A stretch of DNA of 64,000 bases from positions 61,644,984 to 61,708,983 of the forward strand of contig JAPQWN010000006.1 in assembly GCA_028538565.1 (NCBI GenBank), read 5' to 3'. The notes below the pieces were generated by a model that ran no database searches, had not been told where the DNA came from, and saw only the letters and a program-made list of their open reading frames with translations. Below, piece after piece: positions 33,321 to 45,858 of the stretch; the stretch's first letter is position 1; each line of letters begins with the position of its first letter. The translations under genes and the position numbers were made by a program. This stretch comes from Umbellularia californica (lineage: Eukaryota > Streptophyta > Magnoliopsida > Laurales > Lauraceae).

Positions 33321-34073
33321 TATATATATATATATATATATATAATAAGGGAGAGTAGTATTTGAATCCCTGGACATTTTGGACCCTTGGATTTATGTAC
33401 ATAAATCCTAGGGCTGAGAAGGGATTCAAGAGCTTGGTAATTTTGTAATTATTTGAAAACAAAGGGGCAGTAACTTTTTAATAAAGACAAGAGGATACGG
33501 GAGTGCCATTGATTTTCTGTGAAATTACGAAACCTGCCATTATCTTTTCCCAGAGGATATGGGAGTGTCCTTGGTTTTTTGTGAAATTACGAAACGTGCC
33601 ATTATCTTTTCAAAACTTCCTTGCAAGTAAAGATATGATTAAATACACAGCTATGATTGCAATTAAGTGATTGAACGGTGTAGAATTTGGGCTCACAACT
33701 TACCAGTTTGCCCTTTCACATATATATGTTGTTTTTCACGGATTGTGGAATCTGTGCTAACTTGGATTGTTTTGGTAGCAGATGCAAACATGGCTTGCAT
33801 GCAATTAAACTAGACTGCTTATAGTAGTGGGCCACTTCTAGTATTCAATGGTGGTTAAACAAGGGTCCAATTGACTGGGCTATTTTACCTAAAAAAATAA
33901 AATCCGGCTGGGCTAGATTTGAAGCTGATTGATCCAATGGGCCACATAGAAAATTTGAGTTAAATTTGTTAAATTATGGGCGATGTTAGTTGTTAGGTGG
34001 TCAAAAGAAGAGCAATTAGATTTAGTTGTGCTTAGAGTGTGGTGCGTTGTGCCTTCTCTCATAGGAGCACCTC

Positions 34074-34237
34074 CCTATATGGGAAGTGCTCATGTGAGAG
34101 ACACTCTCACCAACTTTATGAGAGATGGGTGGGGGCCCTCACTTCCATATCCACTCTCACCAACTTAAATGCAAGGGCCCCCATCCATCTCTCACCAAGT
34201 TGGTGAGAGCGTCTGTCATAGGAGCACCTCCCATAGA
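34074..34237. mobile_element. Stem-loop MITE, copy A
   Basis: Inverted ends of about 60 bases: GGGAAGTGCTCATGTGAGAG on the left and, on the complement of the right, GGGAGGTGCTCCTATGACAG, then CTCTCACCAACTT in both. No coding capacity. Confidence 0.7.
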
Positions 34238-34239
34238 TA

Positions 34240-34390
34240 TATATATATAAGGTGCTCCTATGAGAAATGCTTTCATCTTACTATGAGAGACAATGTGGGG
34301 GCCTCACATCCATATCCAATACCAACACCTTAAATATAAGGGCTCCTACCTTTTATCTCTCATAATAAGGTGAGAGATGCTCCCTCTATA

Positions 34391-34396
<6 letters not shown>
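34240..34396. mobile_element. Stem-loop MITE, copy B
   Basis: Starts AAGGTGCTCCTATGAGAAAT and ends, on the complement, AGGGAGCATCTCTCACCTTA. It shares the arm design of copy A (GAGAGAC...GGGGGCC) but differs in sequence, so this is a related insertion and not a recent duplicate. TG and TA microsatellites follow to 34440. Confidence 0.65.
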
Positions 34397-34444
<48 letters not shown>

Positions 34445-34445
<1 letters not shown>

Positions 34446-34760
34446 GAATGTAAGATTCTAAGAAAAATATATTAATACAGAAACTCTTTCAGAACTTAAG
34501 TTGGTATCAAAGCCTTATCAACCACAGCCGATTCTTCATCTTCATCAACAACTGCCCCATCATCACCATTTTCTTCTTCCACCTTTTCTACTTTTACTCC
34601 CAATAGTTCCCATGCTCTTCCTGTCAAACTTGAAAACTTGATCGCAATAACTTCCTACTGTGGCACTCACAATTTCTACTTGTTATGCGTCTTCACAATG
34701 CCATAGGCTTTGTTGATGGCTCCTACCTATGTCCCTCTAAATTTGTTTTTTTTTTTTTTT
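34445..34760 (+). pseudogene. Ty1-copia fragment: LTR end, PBS, gag start
   Basis: TTGGTATCAAAGCC at 34500-34513 is a primer site for tRNA-iMet with one mismatch, preceded by what should be an LTR end (CAGAACTTAAG). Downstream frames give PVKLENL, then after a shift LLWHSQFLLVMRLHNAIGFV and DGSYLCPS, the familiar copia gag start. The copy breaks off at a T run (34747). Confidence 0.7.
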
Positions 34761-35129
34761 AAATTAAGTTAGGTCTTCAATTTCTCAAAGAAAAGTTACA
34801 TAAATGAAAGTATACCATCAGAATGATTGTGCACTTCCAAAAAGGCGCATACCCCATCAACAAGTAAACAAATCAAACGAAATAAATGACAAAAGAAAGA
34901 AACTAAATGCTATCACATATCGAGTTATACAAAATATCAATGTTATCAATATTTATTGGTGGATTGCCCGAAGCTCTCAAACATAACTCATACAGTTATT
35001 TAGCTACGTTTGGTCAAAGACCTTAGGAGACCCACCCCATAAAAAGGGAAACAAGTTTTACACAGAGTCTCACAAAAAATATCTACACCTTACAAAATAA
35101 GACACAAAATGCACCATTTATGGTGCTTC

Positions 35130-35427
35130 ATTCAGCCCAAGCCCGATCCGGGCCTAGCCGGGCCCAAAGCGAGCCGGGCTTGAATTAAGTGAAGGAAAGC
35201 CCATAGGCCGGCCCAGCCCGGCTTGTGTAAGAAATGTATGTAATTTAATTTAATTAGTGCTCTAATGCCCACAAAAGTGATGGAAAGCCCGGTTTAGCTC
35301 GGCCTGCTTAATTAAATGGGCGGACTTGGGCCTAACTCTTATGTCCCATGTCGGACTTGGGCCGGGCCAGTGTTTCTAAAGCCGAGCCAGGCCTGAATTG
35401 CCTGAGACTGGCCCATGAACACCCCTA
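35130..35427. mobile_element. GGCCCGG-rich TIR repeat, copy 1
   Basis: About 300 bases shared with 40295-40630: GCCCGG/GGCCCAGCC clusters at both ends around a middle with ATGTAATTTAATTTAATTAG. The right end CCCATGAACACCCCTA is a terminus typical of small hAT-like elements (TAGGGGTGTTCATGGG). The left end is worn. Confidence 0.6.
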
Positions 35428-36313
35428 GCCATGGACTCAAATTTGAGCTGGAGAAGGTGTGATAACTCACCAACTTAAATCATTCCAAACCTCCAAATGG
35501 TCTCAATTTCTTCCAACAAGAGCATCTGTGCACTGTCTTTTGCACCATTATCAGGCCCTACCCTGTCTCATTGATGAGTGAATGTTTCATGCGTTTTACA
35601 TGTGTTTGACCCCATTTTTATAAACCCAAGAGTTTGAGCTGACCACAGTGGATGAGTGGTCCCAAACTCTAAGCACCCAGTCAACCATAGGTCCACCAAC
35701 ATGAACCAACCTATAACACACCATTTTTTAATTTTATTTTTAAAATATGTTTATGCCTTTTTTATGTGATAAATATGTTTGTGACATCCTTCATAACTTG
35801 AATGAAATCTGACTACTTTCAACTCAAGCACTTATTAATTGTTTTATGAAAGAGTCAACCAAAACCGACCCAACTGAAAATAAAAAATCCCATTGATGCT
35901 CTCTAAGATAAGATAAAGAAATAGTTAAAGAAATGATGATTACCCACAAGACCCTGATCCACCAATAGTGCAATTATATATAAATTCTAGATCGTTCGAA
36001 AGTGAATTGCCGACAGTCCAGTGCGACCTACGTGGGAAAGGGACAGGCAGATAGAAAGGCTTACATTTTGAATGATTGGCCCACCAAATTTCATATTTGA
36101 TGATTGAGATATGGACCTTTAAAAAGTCAACGGCTGAAAATTAACAAAACAGTGTGGACAACGGGAGGGGTGTCAAATGAATCAATTGTAGCAATTCTAA
36201 ATTCGGTTCAGATATTCAGACAAAATCAGATTTGGGTCTGGATGTTGTGGACTAGACCCGCCAATGATGTGGAATCAGGCCCAAGAGTGCCAATCTAATG
36301 CATCCCATATCTA

Positions 36314-37106
36314 TAGGGTTGTAAATAGGTCCTTGATTATCCGATTACCCGAAAGTTCCGACCCGTTAGGATCCGGATCTGAGTCCTTATTTTGGTCCCA
36401 ATAAGCAAATGGTTCTGGTTCCGAATCTTTTTTTTTTTTTAACCGATACCTAAACGGTTCCAGTTCCGGATCCGTAGTGGCTCAAACCCGTAGACCCAGG
36501 ACCCAACCCATTCTGTTTTCACATATTAAAGTTACCTTATGTTAGTGTAGCCTCCACTTCTGACGACCTAGGCGGTGGTTTAATTCACAAAGTCATTGCT
36601 GGTCCCATTTATATAGATTTAAAAAATCAATCTACTGGTATTCAACCATAAAACTCATCTGGCCATCATCCACCATTAAATACTTAGGTCTACCAATAAC
36701 TTTTCATAAAAGAGAAATTCAAAACATAATGCACTACTGAAGAATCAAATAAAAAATGCTGATACAAGTTGAATTGATGCATAAATATCACTGTGCTTTT
36801 CTCAAAAATACATCATTGTTAACTCAAAACACTTGATTGAATTAATACATGAATATCTCTTTGCTTTACTAAAGCATAATTTTTTTAAAAAAGAAAAACA
36901 CAGGTATTAGTCCAGACCCGGAACCGGAACCAGACCCGCCTCACAAATGGTTTTGGTTCTGGTTCCCATTAATATTATCGGTTCCGGTTCCGGAACTAGT
37001 TTTCTGGTTTCAAACCAGGCCCGGTTCCCATTCCCCTTCTTAGAAAACGGTTCCGGTTCCAGTTCCACCCTGGACCCAAACCGGAACCGACCCTTTTACA
37101 ACCATA
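36314..37106. mobile_element. hAT-like non-autonomous element with GGTTCCGG repeats, copy 1
   Basis: Ends TAGGGTTGTAAATAGG and, on the complement, TATGGTTGTAAAAGGG. Flanking 8-mers CATATCTA and AATATCTA agree at 7 of 8 positions. Subterminal regions are packed with GGTTCCGG / CCGGAACC motifs, as hAT transposases often recognise. No transposase inside. A shorter relative lies at 63162-63703. Confidence 0.75.
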
Positions 37107-37322
37107 AATATCTAACACAAATGCCACCATAAATTAATGTAAAATCTTCAACTATTTGGGGTTCTTCAGGGGGCCTGCTACTAAACCTGATTCTAAAATT
37201 TTAGAGCTATAATATAGAATGTTGGCAACATAAATTATTTTAAATAGTCAAATTATCAAGACCTCAAATCATTGTCTCAAGACATGGTCAAATTGGGGAG
37301 GAGCTTGACCTTCTCTGGTTCC

Positions 37323-37420
37323 TCATAATGTCGTCGGTGTCATTATCACCAAAACCTTACTCCAATGATGTTCTATTAAGCTATATGAGTTATATTCCTT
37401 CATTCCAATCTATTCTTAGC
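37323..37420 (-). repeat. RTE-type LINE tail fragment
   Basis: A degenerate match to the piece at 29322 (CCAAAACCTTACTCCAATGA, ATTCCTTCATTCCAATCTAT). Low identity; moderate to low confidence. Confidence 0.3.
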
Positions 37421-38063
37421 CATATTGAGTGCAAAACGTACTCATCTCATAACCGATGTTTAGGCTGTAAGAAGCTATTAACCAACCATCCTCCTTTATT
37501 CGGATTTGGATTCGGCAATAATACTCGGATACTTGTACAAACTCAATATAGCTATATCAAACAGATACGACACTTGTTTTGATATCATACTTCTAAAAAA
37601 TTAGTTTAATATAACCTACTCACGAAGTCCTTTATTTTATATAGTTCCTTTACTAGTTTGAGATTAAAACTACGATAATTCCATTTGATTCAAAAGTGAT
37701 TAAAAAAATGTCAGGACAACCTTATCCATCAATGTCCCCATTTCTAAAAATGAGGAGTCGTATCTGGTTATCACAGGTCGGTCGAGATAACTCCTTGTTA
37801 GTTGTGTTTGTTTGTTGCCTATAATACTCTTCACCTTTTAGATAAAAAAGTCAAACTACCCACATTCCGATTGAGTGTAGAGAACAAAGAAGTTCCCACA
37901 GATTTCATACGTTGTACACATACGAATACGTATAAGATACATCCATATCAAAAATCAAAATACACCACTACGTATATCTCACTGTCACACACCCCTTTTT
38001 TTCTGTACACTGTACATCAGACCTAATCGTAGTCTAAAATCAGTGGCAATCTCGTAAATACGC

Positions 38064-38495
38064 CTAGAACCAGGGGCAAGAAGCTTCCTCCTCCTGTACC
38101 AGAGGAGCCCTACACATGGGACACGTGATATTCCAATACTCCAGCCACCGCTCCAAGCAGCCCTTGTGAAAGAAATGACCGCATCCGAGCCGGTTCACCT
38201 CCGAGTCCGGCTCGAAGCGGGTCAGGCAGACCGAGCACTCGTGCTCTGTCGGGCCGCGGAAGAATGACCCGAACCTGCTCGACGGGACCCGGCAGCGGAA
38301 CTCCTCGGCGAAGGGAGGGAACTCTAATGGCTCTGATGGAGTCTCGTCCAGATCGGACGCCTGTGGGAGGTGGATCCCGACCACATGGAGGATCGACCGT
38401 ACGATCTCTTTGAAGATGGAGATTGATAGTGCCGTGTTCACGAGGAGCACTGAAAGGACGCCTTCGGAAGGAGCAGGAAGGCTTGAGAGCCCCAT
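38064..38495 (-). CDS. XERICO: XERICO-like RING-H2 E3 ubiquitin ligase
   Basis: A 143-residue protein in one exon. It starts MGLSSLPAPSEG, followed by a hydrophobic segment (residues about 12-42, VLLVNTALSISIFKEIVRSI) that may anchor it in a membrane. The RING-H2 finger spans residues 87-128: C87, C90, C105, H107, H110, C113, C125, C128, with WNITCPMC at its end. N-terminus, RING and spacing match Arabidopsis XERICO, which raises abscisic acid levels and drought tolerance and works with an E2 such as UBC8. It is slightly shorter than the Arabidopsis protein (about 162), with a shorter serine-rich linker. The codons are GC-rich against AT-rich flanks. Intact; nothing suggests a pseudogene. Confidence 0.93.
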   Translation of the reverse strand: MGLSSLPAPSEGVLSVLLVNTALSISIFKEIVRSILHVVGIHLPQASDLDETPSEPLEFPPFAEEFRCRVPSSRFGSFFRGPTEHECSVCLTRFEPDSEVNRLGCGHFFHKGCLERWLEYWNITCPMCRAPLVQEEEASCPWF

Positions 38496-39757
38496 CTTGG
38501 TCTAGATCGGACGGTGGAGATGACTTCGGGTAAAAAGTTGGAAACTTTTCGCGGAATTTTAGGGAATTCTAAGCAGAATTCACGGGAACTTGCCGGCGAA
38601 TCCAAATTGGGAAGAAAAGTATCACTAATTAAGGTTGAGATTCAGACCACTGCAGCAGAGAAAGAAGTAAGAAAAATCAGATGATAGAAACAGATGTTCT
38701 TTTGACCTAAAAGTAGACAGAAAATCGAAGATGAAGGCGATTGAATGCGTTACCTTTATAGAAATCCGATTCAGTTATATGAAGTTGGTAGATCGCGGCA
38801 AATCGAGCGATCTGCAATTAAAACACAACAGAAAGAAGAAGAAGAAGAATAAGAAGCTAAGAATCAGATAAAGAAAAGGTCTTTTCAGTCAATGAGTAGT
38901 AGTAGTAAAGAGAAAGCAAAGTAATTTCAGATAGGGATCTCGGAAATGCTCGAGACGGAGATGAAATTGGATGAGAATAGATGACAGGGGTCTCTACTTT
39001 CTATTGAAGAAAGTGGCATGTCCACAATTTTGACCTACGTTCAAATGCACAAGAAGAAAAAGATCTGTAAGGCAGAGAGAGAAGGGAAAGTCACAAGCAC
39101 AGATTTTTATATTTGTACAAGGAAGAGCAAGCTTGCTTCAATAGAAATCCCCAGGCATTGAAAGAGAATGAGAAAGCTGATGGTAAATTCGCAATCGATC
39201 TCTAAGCAATGACAGATCAGAAACCATCCATTGCTTCTGAAAGAAAAGAGGAGCAAAAGACAGAATTCTATTCAGAAACAGAAATCGATCGATCGATCAA
39301 TGCACAGAAAGAGAAGATCAACACTACAACAGAGAGAAAGAAAATCAAAAGCATAGATTTTACAGTCTAGCCCCTGATTTCAACTGAAATCCATATGCAT
39401 TAGAAGAAGACGACGAGCAGATCAGATCACAAAGATGCTAAAACAGATCAAACGATGGATCTCGGAGCAAGACCGATCACAACACAGGGAAAAAACAGAG
39501 AGATAACAAATAACTCATAGCTTCTGAGCTAGAAATAGAGAAACAGAAATTGATGAAACAGCGAAGGATCGTTCAATCTTTTGTTAGAAAGGAAATAAAA
39601 GATGACAGAAGAAGAAAGAATCATATAACTTACCTTTTCGAGATGGGCGAAGCCGTTGGGGATTTCTCCTTTGGAAGATTTTCTGATATTAGCGAAAGAG
39701 CACAGATTCTGATCATCCACTTAATCCGATGATTATGAAGAGAGAGAAATGGACTGA
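38496..39757 (-). other. XERICO-like gene 5' leader, probably spliced
   Basis: Minus-strand splice signals suggest leader exons at about 39634-39757 (donor AAAAG/GTAAGT), possibly 38754-38856 (acceptor TTCTTAG, donor AAAG/GTAACG), and a last part from 38649 (acceptor CTGCTGCAG) to the ATG at 38495. XERICO genes are known to carry a leader intron. The first exon holds an upstream ATG (39718-39720) open to the donor. Boundaries are inferred. Confidence 0.45.
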
Positions 39758-39784
39758 AGACGCCCTCAAACGATATCCCCCATC

Positions 39785-39796
39785 CTCTATTTATAG
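39785..39796 (-). promoter_or_regulatory. TATA box of XERICO-like gene
   Basis: CGCTATAAATAGAGG on the minus strand, about 30-35 bases upstream of the proposed transcript start near 39755. Confidence 0.6.
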
Positions 39797-40294
39797 CGTC
39801 CCTCTTTGGTTTTTGCTAACACTAACCCTAGTTAGCTGTTTAACTAGAGTTTAACTAACCCCACTCTTTCTCTCTTGGGAACCATAGTATGCGACAGTTG
39901 TAAGATCTTAACGGTTCATCTAATAAAAATCACCGTTTGCGGATGATTTATAAAGAATTTAAATCATTTAGTCGTTTGTCTAGTTGTATATAACATTAAA
40001 AAAATTAGATCATTAGCCGTTTAAGATAATGATCGAGGTTTGTAATGACACAATGATATGAAAAGGTTAAAAAAAAAACTATGGACATTCCAAATTTGTA
40101 ATAGGACCCACCACAAGACGGGATACACGGCATTCCAAATTATTTTTTGGGACTCAAGACTTCTAATCCATATCTTGAAGTGGTAAATCATGGATATGAG
40201 AACAAGAGGATTTCTTTTAAACATAACCCTAGGATTATAGAATTTAAAAATAGACCACTATGATTTTAGTAGTTAGTGATACCTGCATATTCAA

Positions 40295-40630
40295 TAGGGA
40301 TGCTCATGGGCTGGGCCAACCGGAGCCCAATCAGAGCCCAGCCTGCTTTGGGTCGAGCTTGGATTAAGTGATAAAAAGCCTAAAGTCCGGCCCAGCCTGG
40401 CCCATGTAAGGAAAGCATGTAATTTAATTTAATTAGTCCAAACAATTGGTCAAATGCCCACAAGATTGATTTAAATAATTTGATTCTGTCCAACCTACTT
40501 AATTGAATTGGATGGCTCAGGCTTGACTTTTACAGCCTGTGTTGGGCTTGGCCTGAGCTTAGGCCAGTATTTCTAAAGTTGGGCTAGGCCTAGATATGCC
40601 TTAGCCCAACTTGGCCCCCGAACACCCCTA
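40295..40630. mobile_element. GGCCCGG-rich TIR repeat, copy 2
   Basis: Ends TAGGGATGCTCATGGGC and, on the complement, TAGGGGTGTTCGGGGGC; the core ATGTAATTTAATTTAATTAG is shared with 35130-35427. The ends resemble small hAT elements. The flanks share ATTCA, but no exact 8-base duplication is seen. Confidence 0.65.
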
Positions 40631-43156
40631 CGATTCACCCTATACTCATTGGACTACCTACTAGCATATGGGTAAATCGCTCTCTGGACAACTATATGAG
40701 ATCAGACAACCTTACTAGTATGGTTTTTCTCCTTCTCAATGGAGTTAACCATATTTACTTTAATATATTGTTATGAACTGTTTGGCTCCAAAACATAACT
40801 AACAATATTTCGTATTGTCTAAAATTCTCAACATAAAAGCAGAAGTTACTTTGAGAATTCAGGATTTTCTTTTTCTATTGAATTTAAATAGCGAAAATTT
40901 GCGAAGCTAGCCATGTGATAAGTCACTTTGGGCTAGTAAAACTTTTGAATTTGAGAATGCTAAATGCTATTTTGCTTTGAGCATTTTGGAATTCTACATT
41001 GTGAACAAGCATTTGGAATTCTCCAAAATAGAGTTTTTTTTTTTTTTTTTTTTAATTTCTTGGCAAAGTCTCCCAAACAGAGTTTACATTTATTAGGTTA
41101 TAGGGATCCCTCATAATTTCTATTCCACGTTGTAATCTAACTTGAACTCAGCTTAACATGGCTCATGGCACTCTGGCCTATAATGAATCTGGTACTTTTG
41201 GGTTCGGCTTTTTAACTTTGGATCAAAGGTGGGATTCTTCACTTTAGTGACGACCAAGTTCGTTAACCTCAACTGACTATAGGATTTAGCTAGGTATAGC
41301 TGTGAAATAGAAAGAACCTTTCCCATTTTCTTAACTAAGTTGGGCTAGTGATACTTCCACCTGACCAAGGTGCCAACACCACTCATATATGAGTGTGTTG
41401 GCTGGACCTTTCCATTGGCCTTTTAGGTTCATTTTATTAACCATTAATTTAGAAAAATCTTGTAAAGGCGTTTTTACATGAAATTTATTAAAAAATGATG
41501 CGTAATGACCACATGGATAACCAATTGGCCAAAATGGATGTCTCCTAAAAACCAAAAGCTCGAACTATTAGTGAATGACAGAACCATATATATCAAAAGT
41601 TAGTGAATGCCTTAAGATTTTGATAGGAATGGTTGGCTAAAAAGATTTAATAGGTCTCACCTATAAAAAAAAAAAAATTGGCCTAATCTCAAATTGGAAT
41701 ATAAAATATTTCCACGATATGATTCTTCGTATCATTCTTGTGATATAAGACCCCAAGCTCTTCCCTTCAAAGGAATTTTCTTCATTCATTTTCATTACTC
41801 TTTTTGGAAATATAAGAAAAGTTAAAATAGAAAAGGCATTTTAAATCTTTGAGAAATTCTCATGTCCATGCATTTGTGTATGTGTGTGTGTGTTTTTCAT
41901 TATTTTTAAAAAAGATAATCCACTTCTCTGCTCCTCTAATACTCTCTTTATTGCATTTTTTTTAGATTTTCTACTTGACCTTGATCATCACACCTATGTT
42001 GGACTAAGTGAGCGTGAACCACATGACCACATGGTGCTCACTTCTTTCTAGAACATCCAATAAAGGATATTTTCCCATGGTCAAAGATTTAGAAGAAAAA
42101 AAAATTGCATTTACAAGGTGCTCAATTAGGGAGATATGACTAGAGAGATTTTAGAATACTTGCCTTGATGGGAGATTTCTCTCTCTATAAAAGAATCTCC
42201 TGGATTACTTTTTTACCTACCATAATTTTCTTGGCTTCCATCAATTTGCGTGAGAGAAAAGAGAAAAGAAAACAGTTCAAAGGAGTAGTAATTCCCTCTT
42301 TAGTCCAGCCCCTCTGCACAAAAGCTATGGAGTCAAGTATGGTTTTATTATATTTCAAATCAAATAGTGTTATTATTATTTTTTTTTTTTATATCCAATG
42401 GGATCTTGGTTTTATGGAAATTCTAACAACCTATTCACATTTATTACTTAGATTACATCTGAATCCTGACAAACTTTCAACGAATTGAGACGCTACACTT
42501 TACTGTTGCATTTCTCTTGGATGAACTCTAATGCTCACAGCATGATCTCTAGGGAGCCATCAAAGATTTTTTGCTGCCTCTTGTAATATAGTTTTTCTGA
42601 GTATAACTTAGATAGGTATCAAATTAGGATGAGTCTCAAATTCAAGGGAACAGTTAGTGAGTGTGTGAGGCAGTTGGAGACTTGGAGTCATGTTAGGTGG
42701 ATCTCATAGGAACCATAAGAGGTGCCTCTCATTTAAATTCCTTTGAGAACCATCAGCACATAAAAACATGCAAACTCAACTGTGGAGGCCCAGGGGCCAT
42801 ACCAATCGCGGGAGAGGTTGGGGATACATAGATGTCAATGAGATCCAAGCTGTGCAAAATATCAATCCCAGTGGATCATCCAAATCCTATTTACTATAAG
42901 GCATCATGTTGTTGTTTCAATCAAGGATAACAGTTAGATGAGTGTCAAATTGAGCACGATATAAGTCATCTTTTTGTGGATTTCAATCAAGAATAACAAT
43001 TGGATGAATGTCAAATTTTATAAGGGAATGACTAATCATTGGTCGGTCAGGAGCAATAAAATAAAATGGAACACAAATAAGAACCCTGTAGATGATTACG
43101 CACCTAAATATTCTAGAGTCAGTTATGACATCAATATTTACTCTTGGTACTTGTAC
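40631..43156. other. Intergenic, no gene recognised
   Basis: AT-rich with short T runs and a TG tract near 41880. Several gene-like GAATTCC and CAAACAG motifs probably mark old MITE ends but could not be paired with confidence. Confidence 0.4.
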
Positions 43157-43170
43157 CTAAGAGGTGGATT

Positions 43171-43380
43171 TTTTCTTTTTTCCATTTTTTGCTAACATAA
43201 GGATCCCGACCCTTTAAGCTGGACTAATCCCTCAGAGCCCATAGAGAAGCCGGGTAAAACCCCTACGGCCCTAGGTGGTAGCACCAGTAGACTCAACCTT
43301 CAGTTTCTGAAGAGGGAGGAACTGGGGGTTCGGAAGATAGAGGAACTGTGGTCCAAACCACTCGGCCAACCCCTCTAGTT
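43171..43380 (-). mobile_element. tRNA-derived SINE, near full length
   Basis: On the minus strand the head reads GAGGGGTTGGCCGAGTGGTT, with an A box like that of tRNA-Leu/Ser (TGGCCGAGTGGTTT, 43355-43368). GGTTGAGTCT at about 43289-43298 serves as a B box. The body matches the truncated copy at 10880-11036, and an A-rich end faces 43171. CTAAGAGGTGGA directly repeats on both sides (43157-43168 and 43381-43392). Transcribed by RNA polymerase III if active; copying would depend on a LINE. Confidence 0.85.
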
Positions 43381-43394
43381 CTAAGAGGTGGAAT

Positions 43395-45381
43395 TCATTT
43401 TTAAAAAAAAAGTGTATCCTGATGTACTTGACCACACCTTATGAAGTCAACATTTCGTGCATATGATCTAATAGGGTGTTTTTGTTACATTGTAACTGGT
43501 TTTCTAGTAAGAGACGCCCAAAAAAAAATTGTAGCTCTCTTAACCAGTGGTTGGAACCATTCCCCCCAAAACCCAAATTGGAAGACACCCCTCCCCGAGT
43601 TTTAATTTCATCAAATTTCCTGGTTCTGCCCAGGGCATAATTATATTGAGTTCCACTAGTCCTATCATCTGCAAAGTCTAGATTACATGTCAGTAGTCTA
43701 TGACAAATCAACTTTATTCAACATTTCTACAAATCTAATCTAAGACAATCGCCAAGCTTTCATCTAATTCACTTGACACTTTCACCGACGGCTAAAAATG
43801 TTCAACATAAATGATGTTCATGTACTAGCAGGCCTGTTCATTTTAGTGGTTTTTCTTTTCCAAGAATTTGCTATGTTGAAGTTTTTCGAATATGATGTCA
43901 TGGCTTTTTATAGCATTAGAAATTGAATTTTTTTTTTTAAACAAAAACCCAAATTCCAGCCACTTAAAAAAAGAGTCTTAAATTTTGGAAATGACAATCT
44001 CTTTATATTTGTTGGAATTTTTTGATGCCCCACCCAAGAGAAGAATTTAGAAATCCCACCTTTTGCAGCATTTGGAATTCTCTAGAGTCAAACAGGTCAA
44101 TCCGTAGTGAATGTTGTAGGACCACTGACCCCCACCGAGATGCCACATGTTCAATCTCCCTTCATCCGCCAAATGAAAAGCCGGCTTCTTCTCATTTCTT
44201 ATGTCTTTTGCTATGTTGTTTCCACTTTCTGCAAATCATTAAAATTTAGACTTTGTCAAATATAAATAGTTAAGGCAACAAAATGAAAGCCATTTTTGTC
44301 ACACCCACATCCCACATCTAGATCTTTCTATTCCCCACTCTCTATAGTAAGAAGAGATCAGCCAAACTTGGAAAAAAAATGACTCCTATCATAAAATCAA
44401 GACGGCAACACTCAATCCACAAAACCAGAATATGAGATTTGAGTACCAGAAGATAAATTAGCAACACTTATAATATCTATAATCAATTCTCTCAGCACTA
44501 ATCACATCCATCAAAAGTGATCCTTGCCCCCACCACCATGTTGTCTTCTACTGTTGACGTCATGTTCTTTGTATTGTAAGGGCAGAGAGCTATTGTCTTC
44601 AAATAAACGTGTCCTTGTTATCGAATCAATCCCTATTTCTGTCCTGTATGTAGTCTGCATTTGCATGCATTTTTAATATGGAGAGAGAAGGAGGGACCCA
44701 GATGAGTAATGTCTCTGTTTCTTCTAGCTGCCTTGTCCATGAAACGTGTCCTCCTCATGGAGATGCAGCCATAGGGACCAGCCTTCTTGCAGTCTTGCTT
44801 GTATATATAGGTGTCAAGATTTCACAACAAGAGTATTTCTAGAGTCCGTCCATGCATGAATTAAGTGACACTTGGAGGTCCTGTTCACATCAGTTTCTGT
44901 CATGAAAGGTACATCTCTACATTTGAAGCATGCTTTCACATCCTTGGATAGATTCTTTTTTCTCAGTGTTTCCACAAAGGAAGAGATTCGACGAAATAGG
45001 GGTGTCTGTTAGATCCCTTTTGTTTGGAAGCGGATTCTTTGACTGAAAAATATCAGTGAACTGGCTGTGAATGAGAGTGCAGCTGGAAATGCACACATTC
45101 AAGTTAAAGTATGTCCAGGATCACTTAAGTTACATAGTATCACCACTGGACCGAATACCTGACTAGCAAGGAAGGAAGGAAAAAAAAAAAAACCGAATAT
45201 GGAAATGACGAACTATCAAACTACAGTCTTAAGCTCGAGTCAAGATCCTCTGTTGCAGCTATTACACAAAAACCATGTAACACTTTTTCTTTTGGAACTC
45301 TATAGATGAATCTGAATCCCTTCCCCTCCATTAATATATCCTCAAGGTAGATCAAAGGGAGTGCGTTCCACTATCATGCGA
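43395..45381. other. Intergenic, no gene recognised
   Basis: AT-rich. A TATATATAGG motif at about 44802 follows unique-looking sequence, but no coding frame or hairpin typical of a known microRNA was identified downstream. Confidence 0.4.
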
Positions 45382-45823
45382 TGTTACACCCCGTCCGGAG
45401 TTAATCAAGATTAATGTACATTAAGCATGATGAATCAAGTTTAATTATGTTAATGATGATTAATGACTAAAATGAGTTGAGTTAGTCTCAAATAGATGAA
45501 TTAAGCTTAATGAAATGAGTTTAGAAGAGACTAAGATAATTGAGTTGATTTTTAGACTCAATTTGATGGAATTGGGGACTTTTCCGTAAATACATATTTT
45601 CACGTATTTCGTCGGATACGGTAAAATTTGATATCATCATGTGTATCTCGACAAGTACGTCAACTTTCATAATGTACACAATTTCATTTGACTTGAAATG
45701 AGTCAAATGAGTCTTGAATTGACTCAATTAGAAATAAATTGAATTAAGAGGGTTTATGTGCAAAAGGGGGTTTATAAGGTTTTGAATGAACCAAATGCTC
45801 ATTCATTAGATCCTTCCAGCAAC

Positions 45824-45858
<35 letters not shown>

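Noticed and set aside
43289..43380. Possible true tRNA gene (TGGCCGAGTGGTT)
   Set aside because: No anticodon arm or acceptor stem can be folded; the sequence continues into a SINE body with tail and duplication.
44500..45120. Possible microRNA or small gene after a TATATATAGG motif
   Set aside because: No stable hairpin with a recognisable mature microRNA and no sustained coding frame.
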